Positions 15,878 through 25,276 of a DNA stretch of 64,000 nucleotides are shown here, one piece after another; within the stretch, counting starts at the first letter, position 1, and every line of letters starts with the position of its first letter. The position numbers and the translations under genes are program-made. The notes under the pieces are model-generated. The model was given only the letters and a program-made list of their open reading frames with translations, was not told the DNA's origin and searched no databases. The DNA comes from Ideonella sp. (GTDB lineage Bacteria; Pseudomonadota; Gammaproteobacteria; Burkholderiales; Burkholderiaceae_C): contig NZ_JADJDO010000001.1 in NCBI RefSeq assembly GCF_016702655.1, positions 1-64,000 of the forward strand, read 5' to 3'.

Positions 15878-17947
15878 TCACCCGGGCGCGGCCTCCAACA
15901 GCCCGCGCTTGAGCAGCATCGGCTCGAGCGCCGGGTCGCGGCCGCGGAAGGCGCGGAACGCCGCACCCGGCTCGACCGAGTTGCCGGCAGCGTAGATGAA
16001 TCGGCGCAGGCGCGCGGCAACGTCCGGATCGAAGGGATCGCCAGCCTCGACAAAGGCGTCGAAGCCGTCCGCATCCAGCACTTCAGCCCATAGGTACACG
16101 TAGTAGCCCGCAGCATAGCCCGAGCCGGCGAACAGATGCTGGAAGTGCGCCAGGCGATGGTTCATGCCGATCGCCGGCGGCAGGCCGATGCGTTCGACCA
16201 CCTCGCGCTCGAGCGCGGTGATGTCGGGCGCGCCACCGTCGCAGCGCGCATGTGCGGCCATGTCGACCAGCGCCGACGCGGCGTAGCGCACCGTCTCGTA
16301 GCCCTGGTTGAAGGTGCGCGCTTCGAGCAGGCGGCGCACCAGGTCGGCCGGGATGGCCTCGCCGGTCTCGACATGGCGCGCGTGGCGCGCCAGCACGCCC
16401 GGGTCTTCGAGCCAGTGCTCGAAGATCTGCGACGGCAGCTCGACGAAGTCGCGCAGCACGCTCGTGCCGGCCAGCCGCTCGTAGGTCACGTCGGAGAGCA
16501 GCCCGTGCAGGCCGTGGCCGAACTCGTGGAACAGGGTTCGCGCGTCGTCGAAGCTCAGCAGCGTCGGTTCGCCCGGCGCGCCCCGGGCGAAATTGTTGTT
16601 GTTGACGACGATCGGCAGCACGCCGCCGCCGTGGCGCGACTGCTCGCGGTACGAGCTCATCCACGCGCCGCTGCGCTTGCTCGCGCGCGCGAAATTGTCG
16701 TGCAGGAAGACGCCCACCAGGCGCCCGCTCGCCGCGTCCTGCACTTCGTAGACCTTGACGTCCGGGTGGTAGGCACGCACCTGCGGCTGTTCGACGAAGC
16801 GCAAGCCGAACAGGCGCGCGGCGCACTCGAACAGCGCGTCGACCATGCGCTCGAGCGGGAAAAAGGGCTTGATCTGCGCCTCGTCGAGGCAGAAGCGCGA
16901 CTGACGCACCTTTTCGGCGAGGTAGCGCCAGTCCCAAGGCTCGATGGCGTGCGCCTGCCCATGCGCGAGCTGCACACCGCGCAGCGCCTCGAGCTCGGCA
17001 CCGGCGCGCGCGAGCGCCGGGCTCCAGACGCGATCGAGCAGCCGAGCGACGGCGTCCTGGTTGCCGGCCATGGTGTCGGCAAGCGCGAAGTCGGCGTAGC
17101 TCGCATGGCCGTGCAGGCACGCGAGTTCGTTGCGCAGCGCGAGGATCTCGGCGGCGACGGGGCGGTTGTCGTGCTCGCCGTCGTGCTCGCCGCGCGTCGT
17201 CCACGCGCGCCAGGCCTGCTCGCGCAGGTCGCGCCGTTCGCTGAAGGTCAGGAAAGGCACGATGTGCGAGCGCGACAGCGTGATCACGGCGTCGGCGTCG
17301 CTGCCGCGCTCGCGCGCTGCCGCGCGTCCCGCTGCGCGCACGAAAGCCGGCAGGCCGGCCAGATCCGCCTCGCCGCGCAGTTCGAGGCGGTACGCGGCCT
17401 CGTCGGCGAGCACGTTCTGGCCGAAGCGCGTCTGCAGCGTCGCCAGGCGCTGCTTCAGCTCGGCGTGGCGCCGTCCGGCCTCGGGCGCGAGGCGCGCGCC
17501 GGCGCGAACGAAGTCGAGGTGAAGGCGCTCGACCATGCGCCGCTGTTCATCCGTCCAGGGCGCGCTCTCGCGCTGCGCATGCAGCACCTCGAAGCGCGCG
17601 AACAGGCCGGCGTTGCAGTAGATCGCGCTGTCGTGCGCGGCGAGAAGCGGCGCGAGCTCGCGTTCGGCAGACTGCAACGCGGGCGAGGTCTCGCTCGCCG
17701 CAAGGTTGAAGAACAGGCCCGCCAGGCGCGCAAGCAGGCGCCCGCTGCGGTCGAAGGCGGCGGCGGTGTTGTCGAAGTCCGGCGCTGCGGCGCAGGCCGC
17801 GATGGCGTCGAGCTCCTGCCGGTGCTCGCGCATGGCAATCTCGAACGCAGGCATGAAATCCTCGGCCTGCACCGCATCGAAGGGTGGCAGGCCGTAGGGC
17901 GTGGCCCAGGGCTCGAGGAGCGGATTGGATGCGGAGGTCGGGTTCAT
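15878..17947 (-). CDS. dcp: M3-family zinc peptidase (peptidyl-dipeptidase Dcp type)
   Basis: A 689-residue thimet-like metallopeptidase. The zinc site HEFGH is at 474-478, with the third ligand in FVELPSQ (Glu503). The FLHDNFARASKRSGAWMSS stretch and the NxxN region are typical of Dcp. No signal peptide, so it is cytoplasmic. It removes C-terminal dipeptides from oligopeptides. The close relative oligopeptidase A (PrlC) cannot be fully excluded. The start at 17947 gives the usual N-terminus (NPLLEPW). It ends 4 nt from the convergent kinase gene and lies 29 nt after the small secreted-protein gene. Confidence 0.88.
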   Translation of the reverse strand: MNPTSASNPLLEPWATPYGLPPFDAVQAEDFMPAFEIAMREHRQELDAIAACAAAPDFDNTAAAFDRSGRLLARLAGLFFNLAASETSPALQSAERELAPLLAAHDSAIYCNAGLFARFEVLHAQRESAPWTDEQRRMVERLHLDFVRAGARLAPEAGRRHAELKQRLATLQTRFGQNVLADEAAYRLELRGEADLAGLPAFVRAAGRAAARERGSDADAVITLSRSHIVPFLTFSERRDLREQAWRAWTTRGEHDGEHDNRPVAAEILALRNELACLHGHASYADFALADTMAGNQDAVARLLDRVWSPALARAGAELEALRGVQLAHGQAHAIEPWDWRYLAEKVRQSRFCLDEAQIKPFFPLERMVDALFECAARLFGLRFVEQPQVRAYHPDVKVYEVQDAASGRLVGVFLHDNFARASKRSGAWMSSYREQSRHGGGVLPIVVNNNNFARGAPGEPTLLSFDDARTLFHEFGHGLHGLLSDVTYERLAGTSVLRDFVELPSQIFEHWLEDPGVLARHARHVETGEAIPADLVRRLLEARTFNQGYETVRYAASALVDMAAHARCDGGAPDITALEREVVERIGLPPAIGMNHRLAHFQHLFAGSGYAAGYYVYLWAEVLDADGFDAFVEAGDPFDPDVAARLRRFIYAAGNSVEPGAAFRAFRGRDPALEPMLLKRGLLEAAPG

Positions 17948-17976
17948 GGTGCGCGTCTCGCTGAGCTGATGCGGCT

Positions 17977-18546
17977 TCACTTGCCGGCCTTGATGGCGTC
18001 GAAGTCTTCCTCGAAGAAGCGCCGGTCGGCGCATCCCGAGGCATAGGTCTGGCGGTCGACGACGAGCTTGTCGACGCGCTGGTTGAAGGCCGGCGCGCCG
18101 GTCTTGAACTCCTCGATCATCTTCGCGCGCTGGCGCACGCGCTCGTTGTAGGCGTTGACCGCAGCCTCGTCGGTCGCGTCGAGCCTGGCCTTGTCGGCTT
18201 CGAGTTCGGTGCCCATGCGCTCGATGGCGACCCGGTCGCCCTCGATCCGGGCCTGCACCTGCACCAGTTCGGCGCCCTCCTTCTTGATCCGGTCCTGCTC
18301 CGACAGGCATTGACGCAACTGCTCGCGCGTCAGCAAGGGTTGGGTCGACGTGCCCTTGCCGAACGCGCCCTCGCGCGGCGCGGCCTCGGTCGCCTTGGGC
18401 GCAGGCTTGGCGCTGCCGGTAGCGCTCGTCGCGGCAGGCTTGCCCTTGGCCGGGGCCGGGTCAGCGGCAAAGGCAGCGGCTGCGCACAGGGCCGCCGTCA
18501 ATCCGATCAACAGGCGGGTTCGCAGGAGCGTGCGGGTGTCGAGCAT
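17977..18546 (-). CDS. Secreted coiled-coil protein of unknown function
   Basis: A 189-residue protein. A clear signal peptide ends near AAAAFAADP, followed by a Lys/Ala/Pro-rich linker (residues 28-65) and an alpha-helical region with heptad-like LTREQLRQCLSEQDRIKKEG and QVQARIEGDRVAIERMG. Two cysteines, near residues 80 (LRQCLSE) and 174 (ASGCADRRFF), could form a disulfide. It is probably periplasmic. It precedes the M3 peptidase by 29 nt and is likely in the same transcript. No function assigned. Confidence 0.7.
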   Translation of the reverse strand: MLDTRTLLRTRLLIGLTAALCAAAAFAADPAPAKGKPAATSATGSAKPAPKATEAAPREGAFGKGTSTQPLLTREQLRQCLSEQDRIKKEGAELVQVQARIEGDRVAIERMGTELEADKARLDATDEAAVNAYNERVRQRAKMIEEFKTGAPAFNQRVDKLVVDRQTYASGCADRRFFEEDFDAIKAGK

Positions 18547-18701
18547 GGGCAGGTTCCGATCCGGAGTAGACAACAAGCGGGCGCCTTCAGCGGCACCAAC
18601 CCGTGATTGTCGGTCCTCTCGCCAACGCCCGCCTTGCCTTGACCTTCGAAGCCGGGGCACACTCGCGGTCCGATCGAATTCCTGGCACGAGGAGACCAAC
18701 G

Positions 18702-19244
18702 ATGAGCGTGCTCAAGTCCCTGTTCAAGTGGTTGGCAATCGTCGTGCTGGCGCTCGCCGCCGTGCTCGTCGTCGGTGGCTGGTTCATTTCGCCGAGGTTC
18801 AGCGTCACGCGCAGCACCGTGATCGCGGCAGCGCCCGACAAGGTCTATGCGCTCGTCGCCGACCCGCGGCGCTGGACGGAGTGGACGGTCTGGAACCAGC
18901 GCGACCCGGCAATGCAGGTCGAATACAGCGGCCCCACGAGCGGTGTCGGCGCAGCCTGGGCCTGGCAGAGCAAGACCGAGGGCGACGGCAAGATGACCTT
19001 TACCGCCGCCGAGCCAGGGCGGCGGGTCGCCTTCGACCTCTACTTCCCGGATTTCGGCACCACCTCCCAGGGCGAGTTGCGATTCGCGCCCGAGAGTGCG
19101 GGCACCAAGGTCAGCTGGACGATGAACGGCGACTTCGGCAGCAATCCGTTGTTCCACTGGTTCGCGCTCATGGCCGACAGCATGACCGGCCCCGACTTCG
19201 AAGCGGGGCTGGCCAACCTGAAGACCCTTGCCGAGAAACCGTGA
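18702..19244 (+). CDS. SRPBCC-family (START-like) protein with membrane anchor
   Basis: A 180-residue protein. It has an N-terminal membrane helix (LAIVVLALAAVLVVGGWF) and then a polyketide-cyclase/START-like fold: VTRSTVIAAAPDKVYALVAD, the WTEWTVWN loop and a C-terminal helix DFEAGLANLKTLAE. Such folds bind hydrophobic ligands in a deep cavity. GAGGAGA precedes the ATG at 18702. It is followed after 1 nt by the thioesterase gene. Confidence 0.8.
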   Translation: MSVLKSLFKWLAIVVLALAAVLVVGGWFISPRFSVTRSTVIAAAPDKVYALVADPRRWTEWTVWNQRDPAMQVEYSGPTSGVGAAWAWQSKTEGDGKMTFTAAEPGRRVAFDLYFPDFGTTSQGELRFAPESAGTKVSWTMNGDFGSNPLFHWFALMADSMTGPDFEAGLANLKTLAEKP

Positions 19245-19245
19245 C

Positions 19246-20079
19246 ATGAGCGACGGCTTCACTTCGTTTCACGACCTCCTGGCCGCGCGCCGCGTCGATG
19301 GCAGCCGCCTGCGCTTCGACGTGCCGGCCGACTGGCAGCAGGGCCGCACCGCCTATGGCGGGCTGGCCGCCGCGATGGCGGCGCAGGCCATGCGCGACGT
19401 GGTCGGCGCGGCCTGGCCGGCCGACGCGCGGCTGCGCGCGCTGCAGACCAACTTCGTCGGCCCGGTCGCACCCGGCCCGGCGTCCATCGACGTGCAATTG
19501 CTGCGCGAAGGCAAGTCGATACGCCAGGTGATGGCGCGCCTGACGACAGGCAGTGGCGAAGTCGCGGGCCTGTGGGTCGGCGTTTACGGCAGCCCGCGCC
19601 CGACCGCGGTCGCCACGCTCTTGCCGAACGCGGAGCCGCTCGCCTTCGCGCCCGGCGAGGCGCCGACGCGGCCCTTCACGCCGGGCGAAATGCCCGGCCT
19701 GCTGCGCCACTTCGACATCGGCTGGGCCGCGGGCGCGCCGCCCTACAGCGGCGCGAGCGGCTGGGCGACGAGCCTGTACCTGCGCCTTGCCGGCGACCGC
19801 GCCGACCTGATCGACCCCGAGGTGCTGACCGTGCTGCTCGCCGACCTGCCGCCGACGCCTGCGATCAGCCGCCTGACGCGACCGGCACCGGCGAGCTCGG
19901 TCTGCTGGGCACTCGAGCTGTTGCCGCTCGCAGGGCCGGTCGCGCGCGATGGCTGGTGGCGCATCGACACGCGCACGCGCAGCGCCGGCGATGGCTACGC
20001 GAATCACAGTTCGACGCTGTGGGCGCCCGACGGCACGCCGGCCGCCTTCGGCCACCAGGTCGTCGCGGTCTACGGCTGA
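19246..20079 (+). CDS. Acyl-CoA thioesterase family protein (TesB-like double hotdog)
   Basis: A 277-residue protein with two hotdog repeats. The first begins with QGRTAYGGLAAAMAAQAM and ALQTNFVGPVAPGP; the second has PASSVCWALELLPL and a closing SSTLWAPDGTPAAFGHQVVAVYG. This is the arrangement of TesB-type and PaaI-related acyl-CoA thioesterases. The start ATG lies 2 nt after the previous stop, so translation is probably coupled. The last 10 nt overlap the convergent small gene. Confidence 0.82.
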   Translation: MSDGFTSFHDLLAARRVDGSRLRFDVPADWQQGRTAYGGLAAAMAAQAMRDVVGAAWPADARLRALQTNFVGPVAPGPASIDVQLLREGKSIRQVMARLTTGSGEVAGLWVGVYGSPRPTAVATLLPNAEPLAFAPGEAPTRPFTPGEMPGLLRHFDIGWAAGAPPYSGASGWATSLYLRLAGDRADLIDPEVLTVLLADLPPTPAISRLTRPAPASSVCWALELLPLAGPVARDGWWRIDTRTRSAGDGYANHSSTLWAPDGTPAAFGHQVVAVYG

Positions 20080-20348
20080 GCCAGCGCTGCCTCGAGCAAC
20101 TCGGCGACGACCGCATTGATGCCGCCCTCGTGCGCCGCGGCGCGCGCGGCGAGTTGCGCGACGAGCGGCTGCGGCAGCTTGCACGCGAACGGCACCAGGC
20201 CCGCCGCGGCATCGCGCCGGCGCTGCTCGCGCCGATCGGGCACCGCCGCGGCGGCAGCGCCGAAGCGCGCCGGCCCGCTAGTGCCCGCCATGCGGCCGGT
20301 GATCTTCTTGGCCAGCGCCTTTTCCAGATCGGTCTTCTTCATGCTCAT
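20070..20348 (-). CDS. Conserved hypothetical small basic protein
   Basis: A 92-residue protein starting MSMKKTDLEKALAKKITGRM, with a central Arg/Ala-rich stretch and a C-terminal helical segment (PQPLVAQLAARAAAHEGG). The ribosome site AAGGTGA is well placed before the ATG at 20348. It overlaps the thioesterase 3' end by 10 nt on the opposite strand. The conserved MKKTDLEK start suggests a real small family, but no function is known to me. Confidence 0.6.
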   Translation of the reverse strand: MSMKKTDLEKALAKKITGRMAGTSGPARFGAAAAAVPDRREQRRRDAAAGLVPFACKLPQPLVAQLAARAAAHEGGINAVVAELLEAALAQP

Positions 20349-20452
20349 CGGGTCACCTTCGTTCGTTGTTGCCTGCGATTGTCGCGCCGCGCCGGTGCGG
20401 TAACCTCGCGCACTGGCGGCGCCGCCGCAGCATCGACAGCAGCCCGCTCCAC

Positions 20453-21007
20453 ATGGCACTCAAGGCCACGATCCACAAAGCCCAGATTCAGCTCGCCGAC
20501 ATGGACCGCGGCATCTACGGCGAGCACGCGCTGACGATCGCGCGCCACCCGTCGGAGACCGACGAGCGCATGATGATGCGCGTGCTCGCCTATGCGCTCA
20601 ACGCGCCAGCGAGCGACGACGACGGCGCGCTCGAACTCGCCAAGAGCCTGTGGGACACCGACGAGCCCGACCTGTGGCAGAAGGACCTGACGGGCCAGAT
20701 CGTGCACTGGATCGACGTCGGCCAGCCCGACGAGCGGCGCATCCTGCGCGCCAGCCCGCGCGCCGGGCGCGTGACGGTGCTCGCCTACGCGAGCAGCACG
20801 CCGGTCTGGTGGAGCGGCCTCGCGAACAAGATCTCCCGCGCGCGAAACGTCGCCGTCTGGCAGATCGACGCCAGCGAGAGCCAGGCCCTCGCCGCGCTCG
20901 CCGGACGCTCGATGCAGCTCCAGGTGCTCGTGCAGGACGGCACTGTCACCGTCAGCGAGGGCGAGCGCGCGGTCGAGATCACGCCGCGCGCGCTCAACGC
21001 CGCATGA
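20453..21007 (+). CDS. yaeQ: YaeQ family protein
   Basis: A 184-residue protein matching YaeQ across its length: MALKATIHKAQIQLADMDRG, the YGEHALTIARHPSETDERMM core and VHWIDVGQPDERRILRASPRA. The fold belongs to the PD-(D/E)XK nuclease-like group. The name comes from its reported ability to compensate for RfaH loss in haemolysin expression, but its biochemical role is unsettled. First of a coupled chain with the GNAT and peptidase genes (ATGA overlaps). Confidence 0.92.
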   Translation: MALKATIHKAQIQLADMDRGIYGEHALTIARHPSETDERMMMRVLAYALNAPASDDDGALELAKSLWDTDEPDLWQKDLTGQIVHWIDVGQPDERRILRASPRAGRVTVLAYASSTPVWWSGLANKISRARNVAVWQIDASESQALAALAGRSMQLQVLVQDGTVTVSEGERAVEITPRALNAA

Positions 21008-21306
21008 GCCGCCGCGACGAACAGGGACCGAGCGTGATCCAGGTCGAGCACCTGCCCGAGCGCGGCCGCTTCCAGGCGTGCGTCGACGGCCACCTGTGCG
21101 TGGCCGACTACCGGCTCGACGGCGGGCGCATGCAGATGACGCACACCGAAGTCCACCCGGCGCTCGAAGGGCGCGGCATCGCCGCCGCGCTCGTGCGCGC
21201 CGCCCTCGATCACGCGCGCGCGCACGGGCTGACGGTCGTGCCGCTGTGCAGCTACGTGCGCGCGTACATGCGTCGCCACGCCGAGACGCAGGACCTGCTC
21301 GCATGA
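21004..21306 (+). CDS. Small GNAT-fold N-acetyltransferase (YidJ-like)
   Basis: A 100-residue compact GNAT-like protein. The acetyl-CoA loop reads EGRGIAAALVRAALDHAR, and the next strand is VVPLCSYVRAYMRRH. This matches the minimal GCN5-related family that includes human NATD1 and bacterial YidJ-like proteins. Substrate unknown. The ATG overlaps the yaeQ stop by 4 nt, and its own stop overlaps the peptidase start. Confidence 0.85.
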   Translation: MSRRDEQGPSVIQVEHLPERGRFQACVDGHLCVADYRLDGGRMQMTHTEVHPALEGRGIAAALVRAALDHARAHGLTVVPLCSYVRAYMRRHAETQDLLA

Positions 21307-23390
21307 TGACGACCGCCGCCGACGACGATCCCTTTGCCTGGCTCGAAGACATAGCTGGCGAGCGCGCGCTCGGCTGGGTGCGCGAGCGCAATGCCGAGTC
21401 GCAGGCGCTGCTTGCTGCCGAACCCGGCTTCGATGCAACGCGCACACTGCTTCGGGCGCAGCTCGATGGCGCCGGCCGGATCCCCGCCGTCGCGCGGCGC
21501 GGACGCTGGCTCTACAACCTGTGGCAGGACGCCGCCCATCCGCGCGGCCTGTGGCGGCGCACGACGCTGGCCGAGTACCGCCGGCCAGAGCCAGCCTGGG
21601 AGACGGTGCTCGACGTCGACGCGCTCGCCGCCGCCGAGGGCGTTCACTGGGTCTGGGCCGGCGCCGAGTGCCTCGGCCCCGACTATCGCCGCGCGATGAT
21701 CGCGCTGTCGCGCGGCGGCGCCGATGCCTGCGTGCAGCGCGAGTTCGATTGCGAGGCGAAGGCCTTCGTGGAAGCCGGCTTCGCGCTCGCCGAGGCCAAG
21801 TCGGATGTGACCTGGATCGACGCCGACACGCTCTACGTCGCGACCGACTTCGGCCCTGGCACGCTGACCGCGTCGGGCTATCCGCGCACGATCCGGCGCT
21901 GGCGCCGCGGCTCGCCGCTCGCCGACGCGCCGACGGTCTTCGAGGGGCGCCACGAAGATGTCTCGGTGAGCGTTCGCGTCGATGCCACGCCAGGCTTCGA
22001 GCGCACCCTCTTCGAGCGCGCGACCGACTTCTTCCATAACGAGACCTTCCTGCTCGGGGGCGACGATGCGCTCGGCGCCCTCGACATCCCTTCCGACAGC
22101 ACGCCGATCTTCTGGCGCGACACGCTGCTGCTCGAGATCCGCAGCGACTGGCAGCCGGGCGCGACGCGGTTTCCAGCCGGCAGCCTGCTTGCCGCGGATG
22201 CCGCGGCGTACCTGCGCGGCGAACGCACACTGCACGCGATCTTCACGCCGACGGCGACGCGCGCGTTGGCGGGCATCGCCGTCACGCGCGAGCGCGTGCT
22301 CGTCAACGTGCTCGACAACGTGACCGGGCGCCTCGAACAGTGGCGTCGCGACGGTGCCACGTTCAGTGGCGGCGAGGTCGAGGCGCCGCGTGGCGGCACG
22401 CTCGCGGTCGCGGCGCTGCACGATCCGCTGCTCGGCAACGACGACGACCTCGCCGAGCACTACCTGCTCGCCTTCACCGATTTCCTGACGCCCGACACGC
22501 TGCAGCTCGTCGATGCACGGGCGCCGGACGGCCGCGAGACGCTCAAGTCGGCGCCACCGCTGTTCGATGCGACCGGGATGCGCAGCGAGCAATGCGCCGC
22601 GACCTCGCGCGACGGCACGCGCGTGCCCTACTTCATCGTCTGGCCGGCGGGCGCCGATGCGGCCACACCCGCCGACGGCAGCCTGCCGACGCTGCTCTAC
22701 GGCTACGGCGGCTACGAGATCGCGCTGCTGCCCGCCTACGCGCCGGCATTCGGCGCCGCGTGGCACGCGCGCGGCGGCGTGCGCGTGGTGGCCAACCTGC
22801 GCGGCGGCGGCGAGTTCGGTCCGGCCTGGCACCAGTGCGCGCAGCGTGAGCACAAGCAGCGCAGCTACGACGACTGCATCGCCGTCGCCGAGGACCTGAT
22901 CGCACGGCGCATCACCTCGCCGCGCCATCTCGGCATCATGGGACGCAGCAACGGCGGGCTGATGGTCGGCGCCGTGTTCACGCAGCGGCCTGAGCTCTTC
23001 AACGCCGTCGTCTGCGCCGTGCCGTTGCTCGACATGCGGCGCTTCCATCACCTGCTCGCCGGCGCGTCATGGATGGCCGAGTACGGCGATCCCGACGATC
23101 CGGCAGACTGGGCCTTCATCAGCGCCTACAGCCCGTACCACAACGTGCACGCCGGGCGGATGTATCCGCAGGTCTTCTTCAATACCTCGACGCGAGACGA
23201 CCGCGTCCACCCCGGCCACGCACGCAAGATGGCGGCGAAGATGCTCGCCCAGGGCCACGCGCCGCTGTACTACGAGAACATCGAGGGCGGACACGCCGGC
23301 GCCGCCGACAGCGCCGCGCGCGCACACCTGCTCGCGCTCGAGTTCGCGTTCCTTTGGCGCCGGCTCGGCCACGACGACAAGGAGGCATGA
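21303..23390 (+). CDS. Prolyl oligopeptidase family serine peptidase (S9A)
   Basis: A 695-residue enzyme. An N-terminal beta-propeller region starts DPFAWLEDIAGERALGWVRE, and a C-terminal alpha/beta-hydrolase follows. The nucleophile motif is GRSNGG, the acid lies in STRDDRVHP and the histidine in EGGHAG. The LYGYGGYEIALLPAY strand and LRGGGEFGPAWH oxyanion region are intact. No signal peptide, so it is cytoplasmic. It cleaves short peptides. The start overlaps the GNAT stop (ATGA). The DUF924 gene follows after 4 nt. Confidence 0.92.
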   Translation: MMTTAADDDPFAWLEDIAGERALGWVRERNAESQALLAAEPGFDATRTLLRAQLDGAGRIPAVARRGRWLYNLWQDAAHPRGLWRRTTLAEYRRPEPAWETVLDVDALAAAEGVHWVWAGAECLGPDYRRAMIALSRGGADACVQREFDCEAKAFVEAGFALAEAKSDVTWIDADTLYVATDFGPGTLTASGYPRTIRRWRRGSPLADAPTVFEGRHEDVSVSVRVDATPGFERTLFERATDFFHNETFLLGGDDALGALDIPSDSTPIFWRDTLLLEIRSDWQPGATRFPAGSLLAADAAAYLRGERTLHAIFTPTATRALAGIAVTRERVLVNVLDNVTGRLEQWRRDGATFSGGEVEAPRGGTLAVAALHDPLLGNDDDLAEHYLLAFTDFLTPDTLQLVDARAPDGRETLKSAPPLFDATGMRSEQCAATSRDGTRVPYFIVWPAGADAATPADGSLPTLLYGYGGYEIALLPAYAPAFGAAWHARGGVRVVANLRGGGEFGPAWHQCAQREHKQRSYDDCIAVAEDLIARRITSPRHLGIMGRSNGGLMVGAVFTQRPELFNAVVCAVPLLDMRRFHHLLAGASWMAEYGDPDDPADWAFISAYSPYHNVHAGRMYPQVFFNTSTRDDRVHPGHARKMAAKMLAQGHAPLYYENIEGGHAGAADSAARAHLLALEFAFLWRRLGHDDKEA

Positions 23391-23394
23391 CGCG

Positions 23395-23979
23395 ATGGAC
23401 GCACGCGCACAGTCGGTGCTGGACTTCTGGTTCGGCGCACCGGGTTCGCCCGGCGCGGGGCAGCGCCGGCGCGAGTGGTTCGTCAAGAGCGCCGAGTTCG
23501 ACGCCGGGATCGCGCACCGCTTCGGCCCGCTGATCGACGCCGCGCTGCGCGGCGAGCTTGCCGGCTGGGCCGGCGACGGCGCGCGCGCAGCGCTGGCGCA
23601 GATCGTGCTGCTCGACCAGTTCACGCGCAACGTCTACCGCGACACGCCGCGCGCGTTTGCCGGCGACGTGCGCGCGCTCGCCGCGGCGCAGGCCATGGTC
23701 GGCACCGCGCAGGACGCCGCGCTGCCGCCGCTCGAGCGCGCCTTCGTCTACCTGCCCTACGAGCACGCCGAGGACCTGGCGCTGCAGGACGAATCGGTGC
23801 GCCTGTTCAGCGCGCTCGCGCGCGCGGCGCCCGAACTCGACGACATGCTCGACTACGCGCACCGCCACCGCGCGGTGATCGCGCGCTTCGGGCGCTTCCC
23901 GCATCGCAATGCCGTGCTGGGGCGGGCATCGAGCGCCGCGGAAATCGCGTACCTCGAGGAGCCGGGGTCGGGCTTCTGA
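23395..23979 (+). CDS. DUF924 family protein
   Basis: A 194-residue helical protein with all family hallmarks: VLDFWFGAPG at the start, LLDQFTRNVYRDTPRAFAGD in the middle, then FVYLPYEHAEDLALQ and FGRFPHRNAVLGR. These proteins resemble TPR-like folds, and their function is unknown. It follows the peptidase by 4 nt, so it is the last gene of the yaeQ-GNAT-peptidase chain. Confidence 0.9.
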   Translation: MDARAQSVLDFWFGAPGSPGAGQRRREWFVKSAEFDAGIAHRFGPLIDAALRGELAGWAGDGARAALAQIVLLDQFTRNVYRDTPRAFAGDVRALAAAQAMVGTAQDAALPPLERAFVYLPYEHAEDLALQDESVRLFSALARAAPELDDMLDYAHRHRAVIARFGRFPHRNAVLGRASSAAEIAYLEEPGSGF

Positions 23980-24044
23980 GTCCGAACCTCGGCGGAGCAG
24001 GCACCGGCACCGCGCGCCAGGCGCCGCCTGCCGCGCCGCGTCGC

Positions 24045-24778
24045 TCAAGGCACGGGCGGCGTCCAGGGCAGGCTGTCTTCGGCGACCAGGGTATTGCCCA
24101 TGCCCAGCAACTCGCGCGCGCGTTGCAGGTTGAGCAGTTGCCCGCGCTTGCGGCGCGCTTGCGCGCGCTCGCGTTCGATATCCCACACGAGGCCGATCAG
24201 CGCCTCCTGCGTGTGCGCGGCGCGCACCCGCGCCGGCGCGAGGACGCGTTGCAGCAGCGTGTCGCGCCGCAGCGTGTCGATCAGGAGCCGGCGCACCTCG
24301 TCGAGCACGTCGTTGTCCGGGGTGGGATCTCCACTCCCGGTTCGGCGTCGGCGTTCGCAGCCTCGGGTACCGCGGGCAAGGCGGGTGGCGCCGCGTCCTG
24401 GCCATGCTCGATCGGGCCCGCCTCGGCAGGCGCAACCTGTACCTCGGCCGCAGGTGCTGCCTCGGCCGCCGGCGGCGCGCTCGCATCTGACGGCAATGCA
24501 GCCGCGGCCTCGAGCGCGTCGACCTGCGGTTCAACCGGCGCCTCGGGCTGGGCGGGAAGCAACTGAGCGGGCAGCTCGATCATGCCCAGCCGCACCAGTT
24601 CCTCGAAGTAGCTGGTCCCTGCCCCGGCCTGATGGGCCATGCTGAGCACGTCGGCCAGCGACCGGCGGCCATCGACCAGCAGCAGGACCGTGCGGTGGCG
24701 CTGGCCCAGCCCCTGCGTCCGGCGACGCAGCTCCTGGTGCCCTAACGGCGTCTTGACAGGTGCGGTGGGGTTGGACAT
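24045..24778 (-). pseudogene. Ala/Pro-rich hypothetical protein, apparently frameshifted
   Basis: The N-terminal part (from 24778) reads MSNPTAPVKTPLGHQELRRR, then RHRTVLLLVDGRRSLADVLS, EELVRLGMIELPAQ and a long Ala/Pro/Glu-rich linker. It ends out of frame after PGVEIPPR at a stop at 24281. The downstream frame continues as PDNDVLDEVRRLLIDTL, with a basic helical tail finishing LPWTPPVP at 24045. One missing base in the GGG run at about 24326-24328 explains the break. Joined, it would be about 244 residues. The N-terminal block resembles small regulator-like domains common in Burkholderiales, but the function is unknown. Confidence 0.6.
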
Positions 24779-25276
24779 CGGCTCGTGTGCACCTGCGATT
24801 GTCGCTCCGCCCGAACTACCCGGCATTGCCCTCGGCGCGGCATTTGGCACGGCTTGCGCATCGGACTGACGCATGGCAGTGCCGAGGTTCGACGCGGCTG
24901 CCGCTGCGCGCAAAGGGCTTCGTATCCGCCCGTGACATCGGCAACCATTCGCGGCCCATGGCGCGCCGGCGCGGCACGACCTCTGCGCGATGCACAGGAA
25001 CCCTGAAGCCACGAAGTCCCGATCTGCCCCGCCTCGCCACACACACCGAGGTCTTGGGGCCGCGTCGTGGGCCTGCCTGGCGTGGTGCCGGCCACGGCCG
25101 CCGGGGAGACGGACAACGCCTTGTCGCTCGCGTTCGCCGAGCGCGACCCCGGGCAAGTCGCGATGCTCGAGGGCTCGCTCGTTGCGGCAGCGCTGCAATC
25201 GGACTGCTCACGGCAGGCGCCAAGGCTTCGGACTGAGCCTGCGCCTGTAACTGCCGGCACAGCGCACGTTTGGCGT
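24779..25276. other. 498-nt intergenic region, nothing recognised
   Basis: It lies between the frameshifted hypothetical gene and the EAL gene, both on the minus strand. Open frames exist on both strands because of high GC, but none shows a recognisable family, a good ribosome site with plausible composition, or a hairpin plus T-run. It may hold the promoter of the hypothetical gene. Confidence 0.5.

Noticed and set aside
24779..25276. Possible genes in the gap before the EAL gene
   Set aside because: Open frames on both strands lack family resemblance and convincing starts. The high GC content explains their length.
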